64,000 nucleotides of DNA from Ensifer sp. Root278. GTDB taxonomy: Bacteria; Pseudomonadota; Alphaproteobacteria; Rhizobiales; Rhizobiaceae. Where the stretch lies: contig NZ_LMJJ01000040.1 in NCBI RefSeq assembly GCF_001429285.1, positions 751,365 to 815,364 of the forward strand, in the 5' to 3' direction. Position 1 is the first letter of the stretch, and every line of letters begins with the position of its first letter. The notes below the pieces were generated by a model. It was not told where the DNA came from. It saw only the letters and a program-made list of their open reading frames with translations, and made no database searches. The position numbers and the translations under genes are program-made. Below are positions 52,579 to 62,838 of the stretch, piece by piece.

Positions 52579-54866
52579 GCTGCTGCGCTCCTGGAACCGA
52601 AATGGCTCTGGAGATCGACAGGGCCGGGCAGGGACTGCCCACATCGGAAGAGCTCTGGCTGACGAGCCGGTCGCTCGGCGGCGGGTTGCGCCAGACGGAC
52701 CTCAGCGTACCCGGCGTGCATTGCGGCGCCTGCATCGCGACACTTGAGGGCGCCTTGAAAGCGCGGCCCGAGGTTGAGCGGGCGCGCGTCAACCTTTCGT
52801 CGCGGCGGGTGGCGATCGTCTGGAAGGAAGAGGTCGATGACGCCCGCACCGATCCGCGGGAAATGGCGCGCACCATCCGCGCGCGCGGCTACGAGACCCA
52901 TCTCTTCGCGCCGGGCGAGGAAGACGGCGACCAGACGCTGAAGCAGCTGGTGCGCGCTGTCGCCGTTGCGGGCTTTGCCTCGGCCAATATCATGCTGCTC
53001 TCCGTCTCCGTCTGGTCGGGCGCGGAGGCGGCCACGCGCGATCTCTTTCACTGGATCTCGGCGCTTATTGCCGCGCCGACGCTGATCTATTCCGGGCGCT
53101 TCTTCTACGCGTCTGCGTGGAATGCGCTGAAGCACGGCCGCACCAACATGGACGTGCCGATCGCGCTTGCGATCACGCTCTCCTTCTCGATCTCGCTCTA
53201 CGAGACGATTACCCACGGCACCCATGCCTGGTTCGACGGCACGGTGATGCTTCTCTTCTTCCTGCTGATCGGGCGCACGCTCGATCATATGATGCGCGGG
53301 CGTGCGCGTTCTGCGATCAGCAGCTTGGCCAGGCTGTCGCCGCGCGGCGCGATGGTGCTCGATGCAGACGGCGGGCGCGAATATCGTCCGGTCGACGAGA
53401 TCAAGCCGGGCGAAAAGCTGGCGATATCAGCCGGCGAACGCATCCCGGTCGATGGTCGCATTCTCATCGGCGCCAGTGACCTCGATCGCTCGATCGTCAA
53501 TGGCGAGAGCGCGCCGGTGCCGGTCAAGGCAGGCGACAGCGTCGAGGCGGGCACGCTGAACCTCACCGGACCGGTGACGATCGAGGCGACCGCTGCGGCG
53601 CGCGACTCGCTGCTTGCCGAGATCATGGGCCTGATGGAGGCCGCCGAAGGGGGCAGGGCACGCTATCGCCGTATCGCCGACCGGGCGGCGCAATATTACT
53701 CGCCCGCGGTGCACCTCCTGGCGCTTTTGAGCTTCATCGGCTGGATGTTCGTCAATGGCGACTTCCACCATGCGATGCTGGTTGCGGTCGCGGTATTGAT
53801 CATCACCTGCCCCTGCGCGCTCGGGCTGGCGGTGCCGGTCGTGCAGGTGATTGCCGCCGGACGGCTGTTCCAGAATGGCGTCATGGTCAAGGACGGCTCG
53901 GCCATGGAGCGGCTGGCCGAGATCGATACGGTGCTGCTCGACAAGACCGGCACGCTGACGGTGGGGGAGCCACGGCTCGTCAATGGCGGGGACATTCAGC
54001 CCTCCGTGCTGGCGACGGCGGCGGGGCTTGCCGTCCATTCGCGTCATCCGCTGGCGATGGCCATTCACGATGCGGCGACGGTTGCGCCCGTCGTCAGCGG
54101 CGAGATCCGCGAGATTCCCGGTGCCGGGATCGAGGCCCGCACGGAAGTGGGCATCTACCGGCTCGGCAGCCGCGCCTTTGCCTGTGGCGACGCCGGCGAG
54201 GCGAGCGGCCAATCCGAGGCGATCCTGTCGCTCGACGGCCGCGAACTTGGCTGCTTCCGCTTCGAGGATCGGCTCAGGCCCTTCGCCCGCGAAAGCATAG
54301 ACGAGCTCGGTCGCCTGGGCCTGTCGACCGGCATTCTCTCCGGTGACCGCGAGCCTGTCGTGGCGGCCCTTGCCCGCCGGGTCGGCATCGACAGCTTCAA
54401 GGCCGAGCTGACGCCGCGTGGCAAGGTGGACGAATGTGCTCTCGCGGCCGAAGGCGGGCATCACGTGCTGATGGTCGGCGATGGCATCAACGACGCACCG
54501 GCGCTGCGGGCAGCCCACGTCTCGATGGCCCCGGCGACGGCCGCCGATGTCGGGCGCCAGGCGGCAGATTTCGTCTTCCTGCACCAGGGGCTGAATGCCG
54601 TGCCGATGGCGATCGACACCTCGCGCCGGGCTGGGCGACTGATCCGCCAGAACTTCGCGCTGGCGATCGGTTACAACGTGATTGCCGTTCCGATCGCGAT
54701 CCTCGGCTACGCCACCCCGCTGATCGCAGCCGTTGCCATGTCGACTTCGTCGGTGATCGTCGTTGCCAACGCCTTGCGTCTGCGTGCTGCCACCGGCAAT
54801 GTTGCCGAGGAGGCGCGCGACGGCCAAGCGCCTGCCGCCCTTCGTCCAGTCGGGAATGCCTCATGA
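52575..54866 (+). CDS. ccoI: P1B-type copper-transporting ATPase CcoI (FixI)
   Basis: 763 residues from the ATG at 52575. N-terminal heavy-metal domain with Cys50 and Cys53 (GVHCGACIATLEGAL), about eight helices, CPC (Cys412-Pro-Cys414, in ITCPCALGLAVPV), phosphorylation site Asp456 in DKTGTLTVGEP and MVGDGINDAPALRAAHV for the hinge. A second Cys pair at the extreme N-terminus (MSCCAPG) may also bind copper. It supplies copper for oxidase maturation. Coupled to ccoH and ccoS. Confidence 0.95.
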   Translation: MSCCAPGTEMALEIDRAGQGLPTSEELWLTSRSLGGGLRQTDLSVPGVHCGACIATLEGALKARPEVERARVNLSSRRVAIVWKEEVDDARTDPREMARTIRARGYETHLFAPGEEDGDQTLKQLVRAVAVAGFASANIMLLSVSVWSGAEAATRDLFHWISALIAAPTLIYSGRFFYASAWNALKHGRTNMDVPIALAITLSFSISLYETITHGTHAWFDGTVMLLFFLLIGRTLDHMMRGRARSAISSLARLSPRGAMVLDADGGREYRPVDEIKPGEKLAISAGERIPVDGRILIGASDLDRSIVNGESAPVPVKAGDSVEAGTLNLTGPVTIEATAAARDSLLAEIMGLMEAAEGGRARYRRIADRAAQYYSPAVHLLALLSFIGWMFVNGDFHHAMLVAVAVLIITCPCALGLAVPVVQVIAAGRLFQNGVMVKDGSAMERLAEIDTVLLDKTGTLTVGEPRLVNGGDIQPSVLATAAGLAVHSRHPLAMAIHDAATVAPVVSGEIREIPGAGIEARTEVGIYRLGSRAFACGDAGEASGQSEAILSLDGRELGCFRFEDRLRPFARESIDELGRLGLSTGILSGDREPVVAALARRVGIDSFKAELTPRGKVDECALAAEGGHHVLMVGDGINDAPALRAAHVSMAPATAADVGRQAADFVFLHQGLNAVPMAIDTSRRAGRLIRQNFALAIGYNVIAVPIAILGYATPLIAAVAMSTSSVIVVANALRLRAATGNVAEEARDGQAPAALRPVGNAS

Positions 54867-55021
54867 ACACGCTGATCTATCTCATTCCCATCGCGTTGTT
54901 TCTCGGCGGCATCGGTCTCGCCGCCTTCCTCTGGGCGCTGAAGAGCGGCCAGTACGAAGACCTCGAAGGCGCGTCCTGGCGGGTGCTCGACGATGGCGAC
55001 GGCAAGCCCGAAAAGAAGTGA
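54863..55021 (+). CDS. ccoS: cbb3 oxidase assembly protein CcoS
   Basis: 52 residues from the ATG at 54863. One helix (LIYLIPIALFLGGIGLAAF) then FLWALKSGQYEDLEG, the hallmark of CcoS, and a charged tail. It helps insert cofactors into cbb3. Last gene of ccoGHIS. Confidence 0.93.
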   Translation: MNTLIYLIPIALFLGGIGLAAFLWALKSGQYEDLEGASWRVLDDGDGKPEKK

Positions 55022-55201
55022 TTTTGTCAGTAATCGCTTGTCGTTAATCGATTTGAATGCCAAAACATCCTCCGCCGTCGCTTCTCGCGCCAGGGCCTTC
55101 GACAGAGCCCGCCGCGAGAGGGCGAAGTTCAATTCGAAGGGCCGGCACCGACGCGCTTATCCCGATCGCGCCCGGCACTTCTGTCCAATGGAGGCAATCA
55201 C

Positions 55202-56632
55202 GTGTCACAGGCGGAAATCGGCCTAATCGGTCTTGGCGTCATGGGCTCGAACCTGGCGCTCAACATCGCTGAAAAGGGCAACAAGATCGCGGTGTTCAAC
55301 CGCACCGTCGAGGCGACGCACAAGTTCTACGCGGAAGCCGGCGAGCTCAAGGGCCAGATCGTACCCTGCGACACCATCGAAGAATTCGTCGCCGCCATCC
55401 GCCCGCCGCGCCCGATCATCATCATGATCAAGGCCGGCGAGCCGGTCGATCAGCAGATGAAGATCCTGAAGCCCTACCTCGCCAAGGGCGACATCATGAT
55501 CGATGCCGGCAACGCCAACTTCCGCGACACGATGCGCCGCTTCGAGGCGCTGAAGGACAGTGGCCTGACCTTCATCGGCATGGGGGTTTCCGGCGGTGAG
55601 GAGGGCGCGCGCCACGGCCCGTCGATCATGGTCGGCGGCAAGGAGGAGTCCTGGAAGCGCGTCGAGAGCGTTTTGACCTCGATCGCTGCCAAGTATGACA
55701 ACGACCCTTGCGTTGCCTGGCTCGGCGAAAACGGCGCCGGCCATTTCGTCAAGACCATCCACAACGGCATCGAATATGCCGACATGCAGATGATCGCCGA
55801 AATCTACGGCATCCTGCGCGACGGCCTGAAGATGTCGGCGACCGAGATCGGCGACGTCTTCGGCACCTGGAACAAGGGGCGGCTCAACTCCTACCTGATC
55901 GAGATCACCGAGAAGGTGCTGAAGGCCGCTGATCCTCTGACCGGCAAGCCGATCGTCGATTTGATCCTCGACAAGGCCGGCCAGAAGGGCACCGGCAAGT
56001 GGTCGGTGATCGAGGCGCAGAACATGGGCGTGCCGGCAACCGGCATTGAGGCGGCGGTGGCCGCGCGCAGCATCTCCGCGATGAAGGACGAACGCGAAGC
56101 GGCCGAAAAGATCCTCGGGCTGCCTGAGGTCGGCGACTTCAAGGTGGCCGACAGGGCGGCCTTCATCAAGGATCTCGAAAGCGCGCTGCTGGCCGCCAAG
56201 ATCGGCGCCTATGCGCAAGGCTTCGCGGTGATGTCGGCGGCATCAAAGGAGTTCAACTGGAACCTGCCGATGCCGACCATTGCCAAGATCTGGCGTGCCG
56301 GCTGCATCATCCGCTCGCAGTTCCTCGACGAGATCACCACCGCGTTTACCAAGGCGCCGGATGCCGCCAACCTGATCGTCACCCCGGCCTTTGCCGCCAT
56401 GGTCAAGGAAACCGACGCAGCCCTGCGCCGCGTCGTCTCGGCTGCCGTTCTCGGTGGTCTGCCGGTACCGGCGCTTGCCTCGGCACTCGGCTACTTCGAC
56501 AGCTACCGCCGCGGCCGCGGCACGGCCAACGTCATCCAGGCGCAGCGCGACTTCTTCGGCGCCCACGGATTCGACCGCGTCGACGGTGCCGACAGCCATC
56601 ACGGCCCGTGGGGCAGCGGCCTCAACGGCTAG
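55202..56632 (+). CDS. gnd: 6-phosphogluconate dehydrogenase, decarboxylating
   Basis: 476 residues from a GTG at 55202 with GAGGCAA upstream. NADP-binding GLGVMGSNLALNIAEKG at the N-terminus, VSGGEEGARHGPSIM, the catalytic Lys in GAGHFVKTIHNGIEY, and the 6PGD helical domain ending with YFDSYRRGRGTANVIQAQRD. Full length for the dimeric long form. It oxidises 6-phosphogluconate to ribulose 5-phosphate, CO2 and NADPH in the pentose phosphate pathway. Stands alone, 180 bp after ccoS, and is followed by repeats and a terminator. Confidence 0.97.
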   Translation: MSQAEIGLIGLGVMGSNLALNIAEKGNKIAVFNRTVEATHKFYAEAGELKGQIVPCDTIEEFVAAIRPPRPIIIMIKAGEPVDQQMKILKPYLAKGDIMIDAGNANFRDTMRRFEALKDSGLTFIGMGVSGGEEGARHGPSIMVGGKEESWKRVESVLTSIAAKYDNDPCVAWLGENGAGHFVKTIHNGIEYADMQMIAEIYGILRDGLKMSATEIGDVFGTWNKGRLNSYLIEITEKVLKAADPLTGKPIVDLILDKAGQKGTGKWSVIEAQNMGVPATGIEAAVAARSISAMKDEREAAEKILGLPEVGDFKVADRAAFIKDLESALLAAKIGAYAQGFAVMSAASKEFNWNLPMPTIAKIWRAGCIIRSQFLDEITTAFTKAPDAANLIVTPAFAAMVKETDAALRRVVSAAVLGGLPVPALASALGYFDSYRRGRGTANVIQAQRDFFGAHGFDRVDGADSHHGPWGSGLNG

Positions 56633-56735
56633 AGCAATTCCAGGAAAAGTGCAAAGCGGTTTTCCGTCCGGAACTGCGTGATTTCAAAGACTTAGATCGC
56701 TTCAGTTTCGATGAAACAATGAAGTGATCTAAGTC
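56632..56735 (+). repeat. AATTCC/GCGGTTTTCCG intergenic repeat, copy D
   Basis: AGAGCAATTCCAGGAAAAGT, then GCAAAGCGGTTTTCCGTCCGG and a tail of inverted AT-rich arms (CTTAGATCGCTTCA..TGAAGTGATCTAAG). It starts at the gnd stop, as copy B starts at the cobN stop. Confidence 0.75.
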
Positions 56736-56756
56736 TCGACGACAGAGCAGCTTGAG

Positions 56757-56786
56757 ACGGGGCGGCCTTGGCTGCCCCGTTTGCGT
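56757..56786 (+). terminator. rho-independent terminator of gnd
   Basis: ACGGGGCGGC, 4-nt loop CTTG, GCTGCCCCGT, then TTGCGTTT. Read downstream of gnd and repeat D. Confidence 0.8.
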
Positions 56787-56821
56787 TTGGGGCCGATGCC
56801 GCCGCTTCGTTCGGACAAGAT

Positions 56822-56935
56822 GCTAAAGCGCGTCGCGATCTTTCAGATTCGCTCCTGCGCTTTAAGTTTTTGATATTTCGCATTTCGTGTCGTTATCGCA
56901 AAACCGCTGCGCACTTTTGCGCGACACGCTTTAGC
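56822..56935 (-). repeat. AATTCC/GCGGTTTTCCG intergenic repeat, copy E (diverged)
   Basis: Read on the minus strand it contains CAAAAGTGCGCAGCGGTTTTGCG, the same block as copy C at 26848, between CTAAAGCG-type arms (TGCTAAAGCGCGTCG and GCGACACGCTTTAG). The homologous block is short and the rest has diverged. Confidence 0.6.
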
Positions 56936-57110
56936 CCGTCATCGATGAGGTCGCTGATATCCCTGTACCGCCCGATGCCCCCGGATTGGAGCAGGATTTG
57001 ATTGGCAGGACGGCGAACACCGAGGCAATCATCAGCACAATAATGATCAGCACCAGCCTGTCGGTGAAGGTGGCTCGAAAGATCTGCAGCACATAATGCT
57101 TGGTCTTCAT
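56931..57110 (-). CDS. small membrane protein, 59 residues
   Basis: From the ATG at 57110 (an ATG three codons earlier is possible). Basic N-terminus (MKTKHYVLQIFRATFTDR), one strong helix (LVLIIIVLMIASVFAVLP) and a Ser/Gly/Thr-rich tail, so the C-terminus probably faces the periplasm. No family recognised. Same strand as the 76-residue protein upstream. Ribosome-binding sequence weak. Confidence 0.45.
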   Translation of the reverse strand: MKTKHYVLQIFRATFTDRLVLIIIVLMIASVFAVLPIKSCSNPGASGGTGISATSSMTG

Positions 57111-57239
57111 CGTGCCCACGCGCTTTCATCGCCATCTGCGTATGATGGCTTCCGTGCACCGTGGACGTCATGCGTCCGTTCATGTGAATCTGCTTACTTC
57201 GTCGGGAAACTGCTGACGTCGCGTATTGTTCCGGGAAGG

Positions 57240-57269
57240 GCGCCTGGCGCTGCGATTGTCGCCAGGCGC
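57240..57269. terminator. stem-loop downstream of the 76-residue gene
   Basis: GCGCCTGGCG and CGCCAGGCGC form a perfect 10-bp stem 19 bp past the minus-strand stop at 57288. There is no T-run on that side, so termination is possible but unproven. Confidence 0.4.
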
Positions 57270-57287
57270 TTTCGCCGATGGGCGTGA

Positions 57288-57518
57288 CTAACGCCGATAG
57301 ACGTTGCGGTCGCCACCCGAGCGGCGGCGCTGTGCCCGCAGCTTGCCCAGCCTTTTCGGCGGATCGACAAAGATCACCAGCAGAAACCCGACGGCCATAA
57401 GCACGTATGCCGGGATCCCGGTCGCCGCGCTGCCGAAGAAAGCGCAAAGGGTGGCCAGCGCAAGGTAGATGCCGATGGTGAAGGGGTTGGATACAAAGCC
57501 CCATACGCGGTTCGTCAT
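57288..57518 (-). CDS. small membrane protein, 76 residues
   Basis: From the ATG at 57518, preceded by GGAAAG. Two hydrophobic helices (NPFTIGIYLALATLCAFFGS and AYVLMAVGFLLVIFV) and a basic Arg-rich tail (KRLGKLRAQRRR). Codon use is normal for the region. No family recognised; a monotopic or two-pass inner-membrane protein. An upstream ATG at 57548 would add ten residues. Confidence 0.55.
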   Translation of the reverse strand: MTNRVWGFVSNPFTIGIYLALATLCAFFGSAATGIPAYVLMAVGFLLVIFVDPPKRLGKLRAQRRRSGGDRNVYRR

Positions 57519-57888
57519 TCGGTCTTTCCATGCAATTTTCGGTGTCATGCCGAACATCACCTGTCTGAAGTGATTGGCAGCAGATGCTGCGATGGCGCCC
57601 CAGCCAGCCCAGCAATATGTGAATGGGGAGCGTCGCGACAATGACACTCGGACCTTTGACTGCGCGAATCGGACCAAAGTCCCATCGATTTCAAGCGGCC
57701 ATCCGGTAGGATCTGTAGCAGCTGCTACGGTAGCACTTCACAAGAACCTAGTTTTTTCAGTACCGATTTAGAGCGGAGTCGCGTTGTTCGTTCGGGCTCT
57801 GCTTGTGGACCCTCGGTCCCCGCCGAGGAAGGCGGGCACTGCGAATGCTGGGCGCCGGCGCGCGACGCCCAGCTCGCCTATTTTCGTG
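57519..57888. other. intergenic region, no gene seen
   Basis: About 370 bp. A GCTGGGCG..CGCCCAGC hairpin at 57848-57874 lies past the ABC-F stop and may end that transcript. The rest holds the promoter of the 76-residue gene; nothing else is recognisable. Confidence 0.4.
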
Positions 57889-59511
<1,623 letters not shown>

Positions 59512-59683
59512 GTCTGCTGTAGCCTGAAGGGAGGTGTGGGGCGCCGTCGCGCCCGATTGTTGCCCCGGCCTGTCGCAGGTTTCTGCGTCACAAGCAAGAC
59601 TTCAGGGTGCTTCCGCGTCGTTTCACGACGCCCATGGCAAACTGTCGCTGGTCGACGACAGAGGGGCACGCCGTCTCCCAGAT

Positions 59684-59802
59684 CCTCATTCCTGTGCCTG
59701 TCACAGGAATCCAGTCAGGCCCAAGTCTTTGGGCCGAAAAGACTCTTCCGCGCCGCGGACGCGGCGCTGCTGGATCCCTGTGACAGGGCACAGGGATGAG
59801 GG
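59684..59802. repeat. long hairpin element (TCCTGTG..CACAGGGATGAGG family), copy 2
   Basis: Left arm CCTCATTCCTGTGCCTGTCA then CAGGAATCCAG; right arm GCTGGATCCCTGTGACAGG then GCACAGGGATGAGGG. The near-complementary arms and the central GCGCCGCGGACGCGGCGC hairpin match copy 1 at 48338-48491 in arms but not in centre. Confidence 0.78.
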
Positions 59803-59818
59803 CGGAGATGTTTTCGGC

Positions 59819-60874
59819 TCAGGCCCGCAGACCGCGCGTGATCGGCGGCTGGAACTCCGGCTGGCTGAGGCTCTGCAGCGTTTCCGGCGGTTGGCCGTCG
59901 ATATGGCCGATGACCGCCTTTGCCAGTTCGCGACCGGCAACGCGGATGTCCTCGTACATGGTCATCACCTCCGGGCGAAGCCAGCGCAGGAAGTCGCTCG
60001 GGGACTTCGAAACCATGTCGCAGTCTTCGCCGAGCTTCTTCTTGGCCATCTCCAGGCCGGCAATCAGCGCGATCGCACCGGAGCCGCTGCCCGAGATGAT
60101 GCCGTCGGGCGCGTCCTCCGAGCGCATCAGCACCTCGAAGGCGTCGCGGATTTCGACCAGAGAATGGTCGATGTTGGTCTGATGGAAGCCGATTGCATCC
60201 GCCTGAAAGTCGCGCAGTCCCCGTTCGAAGCCGGCGCGCATATGCGAATAAAAGGTGAGATGCGGCGGCGGCTCGAGCAGCACCAGGCGCCGCCGGCCGC
60301 GCGCGACGAGCTTGCGCACCGCCTCATAGGCGAAGCGCTCGTTGTCGAAGTCGTGATAGGGGTGGACGATGCCCATTTCGGTGCGGCCGTGGGTGACGAA
60401 AGGCAGGCCGCGCTCGGTCAGAAGTGCCACGCGCGGATCGTGCGGCTCGGTGCGCGAGATGATCACGCCGTCGGCAGCGCCCGTGTCGAGGATGTAGCGG
60501 ATCGGCGCCAGGGCATCCTTGACGGCGCTATAGGGGGTGACCACGAGGTGATAGGGCGTGCCCGCGAGGATCTCGGTGATGCCGACGACCATCGGGCTGG
60601 TGATGCCCATGATCTCTTCTTCCAGCGTCAATACGAGACTGATGACGTTGGTCTTGCCGGTTCTGAGCCGCACGCCGGCGCGGTTCGGCTGGTAGCCGAT
60701 CTGCTTGGCGACGAGACGCACGCGTTCCTTGGTTTCCGCGCCGATATCGGGCGCATCCTTCAGCGCCCGGGAAACCGTGGTGATGCCGAGCCCGGTCATG
60801 AAGGCGATCGTCTTCAGCGTTGGCCGGCCGCCATCCGGCAGTGTTTGCGGCCTGTTTTTCGTCTTGCTGTCCAT
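59819..60874 (-). CDS. LacI-family transcriptional regulator of the sugar transporter
   Basis: 351 residues from the ATG at 60874; a GTG at 60883 would add three. HTH and hinge at about 18-75 (LKTIAFMTGLGITTVSRAL, then GYQPNRAGVRLRTGKTNVIS), followed by a periplasmic-binding-protein-like effector domain. It lies divergent from the sugar ABC transporter, with several candidate operators in the 0.5-kb gap. Probably represses the transporter until its sugar binds; the sugar is unknown. Confidence 0.9.
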   Translation of the reverse strand: MDSKTKNRPQTLPDGGRPTLKTIAFMTGLGITTVSRALKDAPDIGAETKERVRLVAKQIGYQPNRAGVRLRTGKTNVISLVLTLEEEIMGITSPMVVGITEILAGTPYHLVVTPYSAVKDALAPIRYILDTGAADGVIISRTEPHDPRVALLTERGLPFVTHGRTEMGIVHPYHDFDNERFAYEAVRKLVARGRRRLVLLEPPPHLTFYSHMRAGFERGLRDFQADAIGFHQTNIDHSLVEIRDAFEVLMRSEDAPDGIISGSGSGAIALIAGLEMAKKKLGEDCDMVSKSPSDFLRWLRPEVMTMYEDIRVAGRELAKAVIGHIDGQPPETLQSLSQPEFQPPITRGLRA

Positions 60875-61043
60875 TGCCGTCACCCGCCCACTCTCTGCCC
60901 GCGCGCCGCCAGTTTTGCCCGCCCGGCGGCGAAACGCGTCGGTTCAGCCCTGTCCACTGCTGCCTGCCGCGTCACTTTATCGCCTTATATACGAAAAGCA
61001 GCGAGCGGCTATCCTGCTTTGGACCGATAAAATTGCTTCAAAT

Positions 61044-61057
61044 CTGTAACGATACAG
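61044..61057. promoter_or_regulatory. candidate LacI-type operator O1
   Basis: CTGTAACGATACAG: an inverted repeat around a central CG, the LacI-family style. It lies near the regulator, 170 bp before its ATG. Similar in sequence to the site at 61366. Confidence 0.5.
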
Positions 61058-61312
61058 TTGCGATGTCGAGCGTTTTCGTTGCTGCACTGCGGAAGATGAA
61101 GCGGTCTGGTTGAATCGCACCTTGGGGCGGGTGTCTTTTGCGCTTGCGAGACGATGATCTCCACAACGGCGCAAGGCACTCGCTGAAGTTCTATAAATAT
61201 CAGCTATATAAGCGAGTCTTCTGCAAGACGCGAAGGGGCAGGCGCCGGGCGCAAAGCGCTTTGGACGTCCGCTGTCATCTGCACGCAATAGGTGTTTTCT
61301 AAGATTCTGTTT

Positions 61313-61379
61313 AAATCGATTGTGGTGGGTGTTGCGTCCTGTAATCGATTGCATTAAGTTTTTTACGGTAACGTTACAG
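61313..61379. promoter_or_regulatory. candidate LacI-type operators O2-O4 before the transporter
   Basis: Three related sites: AAATCGATTG (61313-61322), TAATCGATTG (61342-61351) and CGGTAACGTTACAG (61366-61379). Each has a CG centre with AT-rich arms; the last ends 15 bp before the binding-protein ATG, so a bound repressor would block the start region. Site limits are approximate. Confidence 0.5.
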
Positions 61380-61394
61380 TGAGGGAGGAGACTC

Positions 61395-62630
61395 ATGAAA
61401 ATACGTTCTTTTGCAGCCATGCTCGCGACCGCGGTGGCCCTGCCACTCGGTGCGGCCAGTGCCGCCGATCTTGAAGTAACCCATTGGTGGACGTCCGGCG
61501 GCGAAGCGGCGGCGGTCGCCGAACTCGCCAAGGCCTTCGATGCGACGGGCAATCACTGGGTTGACGGCGCGATCGCCGGCTCCGGCGGCACCGCCCGCCC
61601 GATCATGATCAGCCGCATCACCGGTGGTGACCCGATGGGTGCCACGCAGTTCAACCACGGCCGCCAGGCTGAGGAGCTGGTTCAGGCCGGGCTCATGCGC
61701 GACCTGACCGATGTCGCGACCCGCGAGAAGTGGAAGGAGATCATCAAGCCGGCGAGCCTGCTCGATTCCTGCACCATCGACGGCAAGATCTATTGTGCCC
61801 CGGTCAACATCCACTCCTGGCAGTGGCTGTGGCTCTCGAACGCCGCCTTCAAGACGGCCGGCGTCGATGTGCCGAAGAACTGGGACGAGTTTGTTGCCGC
61901 CGCACCGGCGCTCGAAAAGGCCGGCATCGTGCCGCTCGCAGTCGGTGGCCAGCCCTGGCAGGCAGCCGGCGCCTTCGACGTGCTGATGGTGGCGATCGCC
62001 GGCAAGGACACGTTCCAGAAGGTCTTTGGCGACAAGGACGAGGAAGTGGCGGCCGGTCCTGAGATCGCCAAGGTCTTCAAGGCCGCTGACGACGCCCGCC
62101 GCATGTCCAAGGGCACCAATGTCCAGGACTGGAACCAGGCGACGAACATGGTCATCACCGGCAAGGCCGGCGGCCAGATCATGGGTGACTGGGCTCAAGG
62201 TGAATTCGCGCTTGCCGGCCAGAAAGCCGGAACGGATTACACCTGCCTTCCGGGTCTCGGCGTCAACGAGATCATTTCGACCGGTGGCGACGCATTCTAC
62301 TTCCCGCTGCTGAAGGACGAAGAAAAGTCCAAGGCGCAGGAGGCGTTGGCTTCGACGCTGCTCGATCCGAAGACCCAGGTCGCCTTCAATCTCAAGAAGG
62401 GCTCGCTGCCGGTGCGTGGCGACGTCGACCTCGCAGCCGCCAACGACTGCATGAAGAAGGGCCTGGACATCCTTGCCAAGGGCAATGTGATCCAGGGCAC
62501 CGACCAGCTGCTTTCGGCCGACAGCCAGAAGCAGAAGGAGGACCTGTTCTCCGAATTCTTCGCCAACTCGTCGATCACGCCGGAAGACGCGCAGAAGCGT
62601 TTCGCCGACATCATCGCGAACGCGGAGTAA
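61395..62630 (+). CDS. CUT1 sugar ABC transporter, periplasmic binding protein
   Basis: 411 residues from the ATG at 61395, with GGGAGGAG upstream. Signal peptide KIRSFAAMLATAVALPLGAA, cleaved near ASAAD. The mature start LEVTHWWTSGGEAAAVAELA matches the glucose/mannose (GtsA-like) branch of the family-1 binding proteins. Further on: WVDGAIAGSGGTARP, QFNHGRQAEELVQAGLM and FSEFFANSSITPE near the end. It delivers a mono- or small oligosaccharide to the permeases that follow; alpha-glucoside transport (AglE) is an alternative. A hairpin in the gap behind it should favour its overexpression. Confidence 0.9.
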   Translation: MKIRSFAAMLATAVALPLGAASAADLEVTHWWTSGGEAAAVAELAKAFDATGNHWVDGAIAGSGGTARPIMISRITGGDPMGATQFNHGRQAEELVQAGLMRDLTDVATREKWKEIIKPASLLDSCTIDGKIYCAPVNIHSWQWLWLSNAAFKTAGVDVPKNWDEFVAAAPALEKAGIVPLAVGGQPWQAAGAFDVLMVAIAGKDTFQKVFGDKDEEVAAGPEIAKVFKAADDARRMSKGTNVQDWNQATNMVITGKAGGQIMGDWAQGEFALAGQKAGTDYTCLPGLGVNEIISTGGDAFYFPLLKDEEKSKAQEALASTLLDPKTQVAFNLKKGSLPVRGDVDLAAANDCMKKGLDILAKGNVIQGTDQLLSADSQKQKEDLFSEFFANSSITPEDAQKRFADIIANAE

Positions 62631-62650
62631 CCGCAACTGCCTGATTGACC

Positions 62651-62674
62651 GGTCCCGCCGTAATGGCGTGGGCC
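62651..62674. other. intercistronic stem-loop between binding-protein and permease genes
   Basis: GGTCCCGCC, loop GTAAT, GGCGTGGGCC: a GC hairpin about 20 bp after the stop, without T-run. It likely stabilises the upstream message. Same position as the hairpin in the betaine-type operon. Confidence 0.5.
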
Positions 62675-62838
62675 GGCCAAGGCCTCCCTTTCGGCACGAC
62701 GTGCCGACAGCCGCGCGTGCGTTCGCCTTCACGCGGCACTTAGGGAGCGGTTGTCGCCCTGATGCGGCACGACGTCGACGTTGATCGCGCGGCGCTGCCC
62801 ATCGTCCGAAACCCATTGCAGTTCCGGAGGAACGAAAC

